A stretch of DNA of 64,000 bases from CAWGGS01 sp046704745 (GTDB lineage Bacteria; Desulfobacterota; Desulfobulbia; Desulfobulbales; Desulfocapsaceae): positions 51,049-115,048 of the forward strand of contig JBJKRL010000058.1 in NCBI GenBank assembly GCA_046704745.1. Reading direction: 5' to 3'. Positions 1-8,011 of this stretch are shown piece after piece. The notes beneath the pieces are model-generated. The model searched no databases, was not told the DNA's origin, and saw only the letters and a program-made list of their open reading frames with translations. Each line of letters begins with the position of its first letter. Within the stretch, counting starts at the first letter, position 1. The translations under genes were made by a program, and so were the position numbers.

Positions 1-21
1 CAGGAACCTGTTCAAGAACCA

Positions 22-30
22 GGGGGGGGG
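22..30. repeat. G9 homopolymer upstream of dksA-like gene
   Basis: A run of nine G residues lies about 90 bp upstream of the dksA-like start codon. Such runs can vary in length by slippage; in a promoter region this could alter expression. No promoter was identified confidently around it, so an effect is only a possibility. Confidence 0.4.
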
Positions 31-119
31 AGAAAAGAACCAGCCCAACTGTTTGAATCCGTAACCGGAAGGTATTCTCAAATCGAGAGAAAAGTTAAAA
101 ATCACCTGGGGACGCACTC

Positions 120-575
120 ATGAAGAAATATCATTCAGACCATTATCGGCCGACAGAAGATGAAGAGTATATGTGTAAAAATCATCGAGAATATTTCAAG
201 CAGAAGCTCCTTGCCCGGCGTAAGGAACTCTTGGCAATGTCCGAGCTCTTCCTTGTCGAACTCAAGGAAAACGGCATCAAGGCCGCCGACATTCTCGACC
301 AAAGCAGCCACCATACCGAGATGTTTCTTGATTTTTCCACCAGCCAACGACAGCAGAATGTCTTGAACGAGATCGACCTTGCCCTGGTCAGAATTGAAAC
401 AGGCGAATACGGCTTTTGCGAAATCACCGGCGAGGAAATCGGGCTGAAGAGACTCGCGGCCCAGCCCCTTGCCACCCGCTGCGTCGAGGCTCAGAAACTG
501 TTCGAACGGTCGATGAAGATGAAGGCCCGGATAGAAGCCGTCAGCCCGCATTTTCCAAAAAGATGCTCCTATTGA
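120..575 (+). CDS. DksA/TraR family protein, two-cysteine (DksA2-like) variant
   Basis: A 151-residue DksA-family protein, expected to bind the secondary channel of RNA polymerase and tune transcription with (p)ppGpp. The N-terminal half is a charged coiled-coil region. The C-terminal globule carries the family pattern FCEITGEEIGLKRL followed by ATRCVEAQ. In classical DksA four cysteines hold zinc (CxxC-x17-CxxC). Here only the first and third remain (C100 and C121); the other two positions are T103 and A124. This CxxT/CxxA pattern is known from zinc-independent DksA2-type proteins, so activity without zinc is inferred. A GGGGA ribosome-binding site lies 6-7 bases before the ATG. The gene ends convergently, overlapping the next minus-strand gene by 7 bp. 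Confidence 0.9.
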   Translation: MKKYHSDHYRPTEDEEYMCKNHREYFKQKLLARRKELLAMSELFLVELKENGIKAADILDQSSHHTEMFLDFSTSQRQQNVLNEIDLALVRIETGEYGFCEITGEEIGLKRLAAQPLATRCVEAQKLFERSMKMKARIEAVSPHFPKRCSY

Positions 576-739
576 GATGAAAAGGAAGAGTTCTGAGCCA
601 GAGATTTCTGATAGGCTCGCCAGCCGGGACAGATATAGGTATGCAGTTTCCATACTCTCCCGAGTATCGATTTCGGCCTGGCTTCCGCTTTTTTCCTGAA
701 GGCACAGTCCTTGCAGCCGCTCTTCTTTTTATCGCTCAT
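569..739 (-). CDS. small conserved cysteine-containing protein
   Basis: A 56-residue basic protein starting MSDKKKSGCKDCAFRKKAEA. It has an N-terminal CxxC pair and one further cysteine in the segment HTYICPGWRAYQKSL, which suggests metal binding or redox chemistry, but no function is known to me. The start at 739 is preferred over the longer reading frame because GGAGGAAGA lies just upstream of it. Its ATG overlaps the stop of the upstream hydrolase gene (ATGA), so the two are probably translationally coupled. Confidence 0.6.
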   Translation of the reverse strand: MSDKKKSGCKDCAFRKKAEARPKSILGRVWKLHTYICPGWRAYQKSLAQNSSFSSQ

Positions 740-1341
740 GATTCTTCCTCCAAAGCCCTTTGCAGGCATCGGACAAATGCATAGAAAACAGGTGTCCTCT
801 TCCGTACAGACCGTTGTTGAAGATCATCATACATCTTCTCTCTGAGACCACGGGATATCTCAAGCTGTACACCTTGGCCGCCCTTGCAACGGTTGCAGAT
901 ATTATTTCCGTTGATGCCTCGTTGTCCCGGAACCATACTGACAACGGCAATAAAGCCCCCCGATCGTAAAAAGGAAATTATCTTTTCTTTCAGTCTCTGA
1001 TTCTTGCCGCCGACAAAGACGATCTCGTTTTCTTCCCGGCACCCATGGATGGAGAGGATAACCCGGACATCTTGTAAGACCTGAGTGCTCTGAGGTTCGT
1101 CATACCTGTTGCTGCTCAGATGCAGTAGTTTATTCCCCTCTTTTTTCAAGCCCTTGAACGCATAATAGGTATACGTTTTTCCGGCAACGGCATCGGCAAT
1201 ATCGGCGGTACCCGGTTCTATGCCGCCGCCATGTATGGCCACCACGGCAATCTTCCTCTCTCCCGGACGATGGACGACCAGGTAATCTTGGCCTTTTTTC
1301 TCGTTTTGCGCCAGATCGGAGAATTTCTGATATCTATCCAC
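736..1341 (-). CDS. poly-gamma-glutamate hydrolase family protein
   Basis: A 201-residue protein resembling the poly-gamma-glutamate hydrolase/phage PghP family (PF05908), zinc peptidase-like enzymes that cut gamma-linked polyglutamate. Family-like segments are VVAIHGGGIEPGTADIADAV near residues 33-52, LSIHGC near residue 97 and IVFVGGKN, holding the expected metal-binding histidines. No signal peptide is visible, so a cytoplasmic location is likely. The start is a GTG with only a weak ribosome-binding site. The stop codon overlaps the start of the downstream 56-residue protein. Host role is uncertain; in bacteria these genes are often of phage origin. Confidence 0.75.
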   Translation of the reverse strand: MDRYQKFSDLAQNEKKGQDYLVVHRPGERKIAVVAIHGGGIEPGTADIADAVAGKTYTYYAFKGLKKEGNKLLHLSSNRYDEPQSTQVLQDVRVILSIHGCREENEIVFVGGKNQRLKEKIISFLRSGGFIAVVSMVPGQRGINGNNICNRCKGGQGVQLEISRGLREKMYDDLQQRSVRKRTPVFYAFVRCLQRALEEES

Positions 1342-1520
1342 TTTGCTTTGCTTTCATTGGAAAATGTGTAGCCATAATGTTTAACAAGAGGCCTGCCTTT
1401 TTCTCATTATCCCTATAACCATGCCTGACATCAATGAAGTCAGACAGGAAAGTTGAATACACTTTTACAAGATACCATGATAACTGGGTGCCGGCCGATT
1501 CTTTTCTCCGGCTGTGGGAC

Positions 1521-1567
1521 AAAAAAAACCGCCGATCCAGGGTGGGCTCAACATCAGGATCGGCGGT
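1521..1567 (-). terminator. Rho-independent terminator after zinc-ribbon gene
   Basis: A perfect 11-bp inverted repeat (ACCGCCGATCC / GGATCGGCGGT, arms 1528-1538 and 1557-1567) with an 18-base loop. On the minus strand it is followed by a run of eight T residues (1521-1528). Position and orientation fit termination of the small zinc-ribbon gene that ends at 1629. Confidence 0.8.
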
Positions 1568-1628
1568 GAACAGTTTGGATGAGTTCTTATTAAACACCGT
1601 ACGAAGTACTAACGTTGCCGGTACAAAT

Positions 1629-1841
1629 CTATCGAACTTGGGTGGGGTGACAGAGATAATTGCTGTCTGCCGAGAGCCTGCCGCACGCATCGCAGGCGAA
1701 TCGCATCACATCATTTTTATCCGCACAAACCTCTTCCGCTATAATATCACAGAATTTTCCTTCCAACTCGTCGTTAACCGGATTACAGAGACTGAATTCA
1801 TCTTCAGCTTCTACTCCGCAGTTTTGACATGTATAAGCCAT
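1629..1841 (-). CDS. small zinc-ribbon-like protein
   Basis: A 70-residue acidic protein starting MAYTCQNCGVEAEDEFSLC. It contains CxxC near residues 5-8, another cysteine at the end of that segment, and a second CxxC in the motif RFACDACGRLSADSNYLC. The paired CxxC groups suggest a zinc ribbon or rubredoxin-like knuckle. The start at 1841 is supported by AGGAGGG about 6 bases upstream. It is monocistronic, with its own terminator downstream. Function is unknown. Confidence 0.65.
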   Translation of the reverse strand: MAYTCQNCGVEAEDEFSLCNPVNDELEGKFCDIIAEEVCADKNDVMRFACDACGRLSADSNYLCHPTQVR

Positions 1842-2111
1842 GAGCGTCCCTCCTGTTATTGCAGCCAATCTCTTCTTCCGTTCTGATTCAACGGCCGGAT
1901 TGGACGACTATTTCCGGTATGTTACCCTCTCTTGGCGATCCTGCCTTACGGTCTTCAGTCTGCCCCAAAAGAAGATGCATTATAAAAAAAATTAAGCAGG
2001 TACGTAGAGGTTGTCAATTGAGACGCTCTATCAATTCTTTTATCCAGGAAGTCGAACTGATGCAATCACGGCATATCGACAGACTAGCTCTTCCTTCAAT
2101 GAGAAACAGAA

Positions 2112-3176
2112 TTATAGCGTGTTACTTATCGGAAGCGCACACCACCCGGCTGCATCGAAAAAACCGAACCGCCGCGCCACTTTGACACATACCAAGTCGG
2201 CTGAGCCAATTGCCGACAAAGGAATCTGCATCCTGTGGCGGCAACATTCGCCTTGAAAGCGTGCATGGGCAACCACGTCTCCAGTGACCGCGTCTCTGAT
2301 ATCGATTGATGCATCCCGGTTCCGGGGAAGTGTTATAGTCAGTACACGGAGGGGGGTACCCCGCAGATATGAGGCAAGATAAAGTACCGCTCTGCCGAAT
2401 GCACCCAAACGAGGAAACAGCTTCAAGTCAAGCAGGAGTTCCCCATCTTTTGTAGATACATTTCGCAGGGGATAATGGTTGAGATTTGACATTTCTTCGG
2501 GACTGACAAACTTTTCCTGCTCGCGGGCGAATTTCACCAGATTCGGCCGCAGCATCAATTGACTGGAATGGTTCAGTATTGCCCGTTTTTTTCGTTCGCG
2601 CTCTTCATCGGATAATGTGAGAATGAGGCAGGGAGCAACGGTATCGGATTTCCTGTTATGTACCCTGTACTCAATGTGAAGCGGATCATAGGAAGTTGTT
2701 TTTCTGCAGGCCAACGCCAGTCGGACAAAAACGGATGCAGCACTGTGATCCGGATGGAGATCCGTGGCTGAAGGCGTCACGAGAATCGACGGCTGCCAGT
2801 CATCCAGTATTTCCACCAACCTGTCGGTCACATCTTTTTTGCCTGAAAGAAGGATATCCGTTATTCCCTGATCAGGAAAGCCCCAATACGAGACGGCACT
2901 TTCAGGAAAACCGAGTTCCGCAAATGCCGCGGTTGATTCTAGCTGCCGTCGACTCCCCCAGCGATCTTTTTCGGCCGGCCCGATTCGCCAGCGCCGCTCA
3001 ATAGCCCGCTGAGGCCATGGGTTATTCTCTCCGTTGGTTAAAAATATCAGCCTGCACTGTCCACCGGCATCCGAAACCCTCTGCAACAATCCGCCAACGG
3101 CCAGAGACTCGTCATCCGGATGCGGAGCCAATACCAGAACACGGCTGTCGGGAGAAACGGCTAAAGAACCTTTCAT
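2112..3176 (-). CDS. PIG-L/LmbE family deacetylase
   Basis: A 354-residue protein of the PIG-L/LmbE family (PF02585), zinc enzymes that remove N-acetyl groups from GlcNAc-type sugars or conjugates. The metal motif APHPDDE is at residues 17-23 and the second ligand motif HPDH at 141-144. The family core is about 230 residues; the remaining C-terminal ~120 residues form an extra beta-rich region that I cannot assign. A GGAG ribosome-binding site precedes the ATG. It is the last gene of a three-gene operon, its start overlapping the stop of the GT39-like gene by 4 bp. In context it probably de-N-acetylates a sugar handled by the two glycosyltransferases. Confidence 0.85.
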   Translation of the reverse strand: MKGSLAVSPDSRVLVLAPHPDDESLAVGGLLQRVSDAGGQCRLIFLTNGENNPWPQRAIERRWRIGPAEKDRWGSRRQLESTAAFAELGFPESAVSYWGFPDQGITDILLSGKKDVTDRLVEILDDWQPSILVTPSATDLHPDHSAASVFVRLALACRKTTSYDPLHIEYRVHNRKSDTVAPCLILTLSDEERERKKRAILNHSSQLMLRPNLVKFAREQEKFVSPEEMSNLNHYPLRNVSTKDGELLLDLKLFPRLGAFGRAVLYLASYLRGTPLRVLTITLPRNRDASIDIRDAVTGDVVAHARFQGECCRHRMQIPLSAIGSADLVCVKVARRFGFFDAAGWCALPISNTL

Positions 3177-4957
3177 GGCATTTCTCCATTGGTTCTAAAT
3201 GGAGAAAATCCCTTTTCCACGGCCTTTGCCCAAACAAGGGCAATCGTCCCCCGGCTGTGAAACGGCTGAAATTCGTGTTTCCCCGGAGAGAGGAAAGAAG
3301 AACCATGATACGGTATGCCGTCCAACTTGCCCGATGCAGGTCCGAATGGCGTCACGATACGGTATCGGGCAGGAATCACCACGGTAAAAGAAAGAGGTCG
3401 CATCACATCCGCCGTTTTTTGCGCCAGGATCTTTCCGGCAACAAAAAGAGGCCCGACCGACAGGTAATTCGACTTCAGAAACGAAAGGTCATCCTTGGGC
3501 ACATTGTCGACAACACAGGTTCTTGTTTCGGCAAGACGCTTTGTTACCTGTGGATCTATAAGTCCTTTGGCAATTCGCGCTTTGGTTATCGACTCAAACA
3601 CATAATAGACGGCCCGGCGTCGAAAAATAAGCTCTCCCTTGAGATCCATAACATAGTCGTGAGGATTTGTGAGGTTCAGCACCGCCTTCCAGGTTTGTAT
3701 ATTTCCGGCAGTCATGTTTTTCCGAGGAATATTTGCACCCAACCAGATAACAAAGCATATCGCTGCTGAAATGAAAAATGCACAGGCCGAAGTAGAATGC
3801 CCACCGCGTCTATTCGATACCACCAAGAGCTGATGCAACGGCCCTTGATCAAGAAGAGCCGCCAGTAGTACGGCAATAAGAGGCACCATGGGAATAAAAT
3901 CCTGCCAGGTGACCAAAGGCCACAATGTTTCCAGTGCGGCAAGGTAGATGGCAAGCGTCAATAAAACGAAGACCCGCTTACCTGTCTGCGGCCCACCGGT
4001 TTCCCATCTGGTGATCAGCGTCCGGGCTGCTAGCCAAATGATAATCAAAACCGGTACAAAAAGCCAGCGCAGCCACACAATAGACAAACGTCCGAGTCCG
4101 GGAAACATATTATGCTGGACAACCCCGTAATAAAAGGGGGTAAAAGCACCCTCAAAGTAAAACCACGACACTATGGCTGCAGGAATCAGAATGCCGCCCA
4201 TGCTCCCTGCTCCAAGGTTGGCCGCAAGCCGCCGCAGCCAACCCGGTTTATAAAGGTTTTCCGAGCACAGGGTTGCGGTTGCAAGGCCCGCAAGCGCAAG
4301 GCTGACCAGCAGGAGACAGCTTTTCATTGAGACCCCGAAAGCAGCTCCCATCATCCCCCCCGCCCAAAAACTCCGGAGCACTCGGATGCGGCCGCTGAGC
4401 AGAATCACCACAAACAAAACCCACAATAAAGCCCACAGGTCATCCTCTCTGAATTCCAGCGAACTGGTAAAACAAATCGGCATCAGCCCTGCCAGAACAG
4501 CGGCCCACCATCCCAGACGTTGTCCCCACAGTATCCGTCCCAGTCGATAGGTCCCCCAAAGGGTTGCTCCCCAAAGCGGCAGCATGGCAAGACGCATCAA
4601 AATGAGCAGATCAGGACGGTTACCAAGCAATGCAACGAGAGGTGCACAAAGCAGATGGAAAAGCGGCATGTGGTTGTCAAAAACGTCTCTGTATTGCATC
4701 AGGCCATGCGCCCATGCCCAGGCCACATGCAGATGCTGTGGTTCGTCACTGTCGAAGCGGTAGCGAAGGATATAGATAATTCTCAACCCAAGCGCCAACA
4801 AAAGAAAAAAAATACCAAGATATTTCTCCTGCCTGGACAGGATCCCCGCTTGACGTTGCAAAGTGACTCCTCCACTCTTCTGAGTCGAGCTGTATACACT
4901 CATTGGAAAAATCTGAAGGCCCTTACTGAGATGTTCTTTTGTTGGAGGAAGAGTCAT
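3173..4957 (-). CDS. GT39/PMT-like integral membrane glycosyltransferase
   Basis: A 594-residue polytopic membrane protein with about ten or more hydrophobic segments. After the first membrane helix comes a loop with the acidic pair in FDSDEPQHLHVAWAWAHG, the usual catalytic loop of GT-C enzymes of the PMT_2/ArnT type, which use polyprenyl-phosphate sugars as donors on the periplasmic side. The C-terminal ~150 residues form a soluble, presumably periplasmic domain. It overlaps the GT2 gene by 35 bp upstream and the PIG-L gene by 4 bp downstream. A start further downstream (MSVYSS) is possible, as no strong ribosome-binding site marks the start chosen. Confidence 0.8.
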   Translation of the reverse strand: MTLPPTKEHLSKGLQIFPMSVYSSTQKSGGVTLQRQAGILSRQEKYLGIFFLLLALGLRIIYILRYRFDSDEPQHLHVAWAWAHGLMQYRDVFDNHMPLFHLLCAPLVALLGNRPDLLILMRLAMLPLWGATLWGTYRLGRILWGQRLGWWAAVLAGLMPICFTSSLEFREDDLWALLWVLFVVILLSGRIRVLRSFWAGGMMGAAFGVSMKSCLLLVSLALAGLATATLCSENLYKPGWLRRLAANLGAGSMGGILIPAAIVSWFYFEGAFTPFYYGVVQHNMFPGLGRLSIVWLRWLFVPVLIIIWLAARTLITRWETGGPQTGKRVFVLLTLAIYLAALETLWPLVTWQDFIPMVPLIAVLLAALLDQGPLHQLLVVSNRRGGHSTSACAFFISAAICFVIWLGANIPRKNMTAGNIQTWKAVLNLTNPHDYVMDLKGELIFRRRAVYYVFESITKARIAKGLIDPQVTKRLAETRTCVVDNVPKDDLSFLKSNYLSVGPLFVAGKILAQKTADVMRPLSFTVVIPARYRIVTPFGPASGKLDGIPYHGSSFLSPGKHEFQPFHSRGTIALVWAKAVEKGFSPFRTNGEMP

Positions 4958-5777
4958 CAGTTAAATTATCGGTTCGGGAAGATCGAGCATAACCCATTCC
5001 AGGGGTTTTCTTGTCTTTACCTGCTTGCCTTCGCCTACCCAGCCGGGAAAGCAGCAGAAGCCGCGCATGCATTGCCACACTTCGCACAGTATCGAGCCAT
5101 GGACGGAAATGACTTACGCGCTTCTCCCCCTGTGGGAAGTAATGGCAATCGACAGGTACTTCTTTGACCTGCCAGCCCGACCAGACCGCCCGGGTTATGA
5201 TCTCAGTCTCGTATCCGTAACGCCGTGCCTTGCACCTTAGATTGGTTACCATGGCCAATGGATATATCCTAAAACCGCACTGACTGTCTTCCACACGATG
5301 ACCACACTCTAATAATATAAAAAAATTCGAGAGATTGCGACCCAAACGGCTCTTGGCCGGGTAATCGGACGAGGAGGAATCCCGAACACCCACGACAAGG
5401 GCTTCAGGACACTCTCTTGCAACGGCGAGCAGGTCGGGAATCTGCTCCGGGTCGAGTTGTCCGTCCGAATCAATGGTTACAGCATGCGTGTGCCCAGCCG
5501 TCGCAGCAGCGGCAAAGCCTGTTTGCAGGGCAGCGGCTTTGCCTCGGTTTATGCTGTGGGTAAACGCCATCTTTGATGCGTTGGCCGATTTCTCGGCATC
5601 TTGCCATTGAGCCAATATTTGAGCGGTCTCATCCGTAGATCCGTCGTTGATGACGAATAGAGGAAGGCCCAGCCTCTCAAGGCGGGCCAGAATGTCCGCC
5701 AAGGTCTTACCATTGTTATACGTTGGGATAATAACGGCAAAAGAAAGATGTGGCCGGTCTGTTTGAGAATGCATCAT
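4923..5777 (-). CDS. GT2 glycosyltransferase, DPM1-like
   Basis: A 284-residue family 2 glycosyltransferase of the polyprenyl-phosphate mannose/glucose synthase type. The nucleotide-binding start is AVIIPTYNNGKTL (residues 14-26), followed by FVINDGSTDET and the metal-binding DSDGQLDPEQ (103-112). No transmembrane helix is visible, as in soluble DPM1 forms. It is first in the operon with a GT39-type enzyme and a PIG-L deacetylase. The likely role is to charge a polyprenyl phosphate with a sugar that the GT39 protein then transfers. The basic, Ser-rich C-terminal tail has no known fold. Confidence 0.85.
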   Translation of the reverse strand: MMHSQTDRPHLSFAVIIPTYNNGKTLADILARLERLGLPLFVINDGSTDETAQILAQWQDAEKSANASKMAFTHSINRGKAAALQTGFAAAATAGHTHAVTIDSDGQLDPEQIPDLLAVARECPEALVVGVRDSSSSDYPAKSRLGRNLSNFFILLECGHRVEDSQCGFRIYPLAMVTNLRCKARRYGYETEIITRAVWSGWQVKEVPVDCHYFPQGEKRVSHFRPWLDTVRSVAMHARLLLLSRLGRRRQAGKDKKTPGMGYARSSRTDNLTDDSSSNKRTSQ

Positions 5778-5841
5778 GCTCCCGGCCTCCCATCACCCGA
5801 ATTTCTCATCATTTCAGGTAGCGTCAGCTTCGAAATTTTTT

Positions 5842-5872
5842 GTAATGAACCAGAGCTTGCTCTGTTCATTAC
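5842..5872. repeat. long imperfect hairpin upstream of the GT2 operon
   Basis: An inverted repeat with outer arms GTAATGAAC (5842-5850) and GTTCATTAC (5864-5872) and inner arms AGAG/CTCT, separated by one bulged base and a 4-base loop. It lies 65-95 bp upstream of the GT2 start. It could be a leader-RNA structure or an operator. It is not followed by T residues on the minus strand, so it is not a standard terminator there. Confidence 0.45.
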
Positions 5873-6085
5873 CGGATGTGATGAAGATGGCCCTACCGGG
5901 ACAGATACCCAAAGGGCATTCCTTTCAGGACACGTTAGCTGAACACTGGGTGAATTTGTAGGCACAGGTATTTCTTCGAAATGTATCCCTAAAGTGGAGA
6001 CGAGTTGAAACAGTATGCATGAGAAATCCGGGTTAAACATCAGGAGAAAAAAAGGTTGTTATACGCCCTTATCCGGCGACGATGC

Positions 6086-6535
6086 TCATTCTTTGGCACC
6101 ATGGGACACCAACAGCTTGGCGATATCATCATGACCTGCCAGGGTTGCCGATATAAATGGGGTGAAGCCGGATTCGTCTTTGACGTTTACATCGGCACCT
6201 TTGGCAAGCAGCAGTTTCACCACTTCCATGTGCCCATAATGCGCTGCAAAATGCAAAGCGGTCTCACCGTCATTGTTTTTGGCATTGACATTGGCCCCGT
6301 TGGCCAGCAGTAGGCTCACAACATTTTCATACCCTTTTAGAGAAGCTACCATCAGAGGGGTTGAACCCGTCTTTTTATCACGGATATCAACATCAACTCC
6401 ATTATTGAGCTGGGTCTTAACCTCCTTGGAATCTCCTGCGAGAGAAGCTTTCAGCAAAGGGCTAACGCTTTTCATACATCCAAAAAGGGTCAACAGAATC
6501 ATAACCGCCAGCAATTGTCTCATTAGATTTCTCAT
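6086..6535 (-). CDS. ankyrin-repeat lipoprotein
   Basis: A 149-residue protein starting MRNLMRQLLAVMILLTLFGC, a lipoprotein signal with lipobox LFGC (C20). The mature part is about four ankyrin repeats, seen in segments such as TPLMVASLKGYENVVSLLLANGA and the related repeats near residues 60, 93 and 126. Ankyrin repeats bind other proteins, so it is probably a membrane-anchored periplasmic scaffold or inhibitor. The start at 6535 is chosen because it gives a clean signal peptide and has AGGA upstream; the longer reading frame would bury the signal. Confidence 0.8.
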   Translation of the reverse strand: MRNLMRQLLAVMILLTLFGCMKSVSPLLKASLAGDSKEVKTQLNNGVDVDIRDKKTGSTPLMVASLKGYENVVSLLLANGANVNAKNNDGETALHFAAHYGHMEVVKLLLAKGADVNVKDESGFTPFISATLAGHDDIAKLLVSHGAKE

Positions 6536-6943
6536 TGTGTCTATCCTGGGCTCTTTTTCTGTCCGAAGCGTTGAATATACTGCGATTGATCCTCGCATTA
6601 TAACCATTGGATTTAATAAGTTGCAATCAGAATCAATCCAGGCCGCATCTCTACGTGACATAGTACATCCAGCCGACGGCACCCATTTAACAGATAATTC
6701 CCGATGGAAAGGGATAATATCCTATCATTGATACCCTGCACAAGGGTAAAAATATCCAGCTCAGGCAATGTGCGTTAAGTTTAAGCAACTGCAGAGGATA
6801 CTGAGCGAAAAATAGTGAGAAAATATTGCTATTCTGGCAATAATTCGCTAGGGTAAGCCCATTTATAATAAAGGACGACTTTTCCCCTTTATACGTTCTT
6901 TTGTAACTTCTCCGACACCTTTAATCAGGGATATGTAAATTAG
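6536..6943. other. intergenic stretch, no gene seen
   Basis: About 400 bp between the ankyrin lipoprotein and the truncated oxidoreductase. No supported reading frame was found. The N-terminal FAD-binding part expected upstream of the oxidoreductase fragment is not present here. Confidence 0.5.
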
Positions 6944-8011
6944 AAGGCCGTAAATTTCGAGGAGTGGATTGTCCAGAGGTTCGGCGTCAAGCTCTACGAG
7001 AAATTTTTCAAAACCTACACCGAGAAAGTCTGGGGAATGCCGTGCAGCCAGATTAAGGCAGAATGGGCAGCGCAGAGAATTAAAGGGTTAGATGCATTTG
7101 AAATAATGAGAAAGATGCTTGTCGGCAATAACGGCCGACGGGTCAAAACGCTTGTCGAAGAATTCGACTACCCTCTTCTGGGGGCGGGACAGATGTACGA
7201 AGCCCTTGGCAATACGATCACATCGCGTGGTGCGACTGTTATGCTTGCAACCAAGGTAGAAGGTTTTAACAGAAAAGAAGAGTACATAGAATCAGTGGAT
7301 ATGGCGGGCCCGGACGGCAGCAAGCTCAGGGTTTACGCAGACCAGTTTTTCAGCAGCATCCCTCTGACGCACCTCTTTTCCATGCTTAAATCCCCCGGCA
7401 CCGATCTCAGCACAACGGGATATGCCGACATGCTGAGGTACCGTGATCATATCACAGTTCATATACTCATTGACGGTGAGGATGTTTTCCCGGATCAGTG
7501 GATCTATATACATTCTCCCGATGTCAGGATGGCCAGGCTGGCCAATTACAATAATTTCTCCAACAGAATGGCGGGCAACAGCAAAAAGACCGCTGTAAGC
7601 GCAGAATATTTTGTCTATAAAGATGAACCTCTCTGGAAGATGCCGGATTCATTGTTGGGGGAGCTGGCCATAAAAGAATTGAACAGTATGGGGGTAATAG
7701 AAAAAGGGAGGGCCCGTTGGGTTGCAATTGTCCGGGAGTCGGAGGTCTATCCCAGTTATTACATGGGGTTCGAGGAGCCTTACAGGATATTAAAGGCAAA
7801 AGTAGACACCCTTCGCAATCTCTATTCCATAGGGCGTGCAGGCATGTACAAATACAACAATCAGGACCACTCGCTTTTAAGCGGAATACTGGCTGCACGC
7901 AATTATCTCAGATTACCGGGAACGCCGTATGTCCTTTGGGACATCAACGTAGATGAGGAGTTTCATGAAAGCGCTGAAAGGCATCCCGGTCTGAAAAGGA
8001 CAAAGAGATGA
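6944..8011 (+). pseudogene. N-terminally truncated NAD(P)/FAD-dependent oxidoreductase
   Basis: The frame is open from 6944 after a stop at 6941-6943 and reads KAVNFEEWIVQRFGVKLYEK..., then TYTEKVWGMPCSQIKAEW and AAQRIKGL. This is a hallmark internal region of UDP-galactopyranose mutase/amine-oxidase-like FAD proteins. The N-terminal ~130 residues with the GxGxxG dinucleotide site are missing. The C-terminal end is complete (GMYKYNNQDHSLLSGILAARNYL, which closes the FAD pocket in the family). The first possible ATG, 7037, is well inside the conserved part. The gene ends with ATGA overlapping the radical SAM gene, so the two were once co-translated. A functional product is unlikely. Confidence 0.8.

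Noticed and set aside
135..653. 172-codon open frame on the minus strand
   Set aside because: Antisense to the dksA-like gene; no ribosome-binding site and no family resemblance.
1334..1690. 118-codon minus-strand frame
   Set aside because: It runs through a strong terminator and overlaps the supported zinc-ribbon gene; composition is not protein-like.
3017..3769. 250-codon plus-strand frame
   Set aside because: Antisense to the PIG-L and GT39 genes, which have clear motifs; no motifs of its own.
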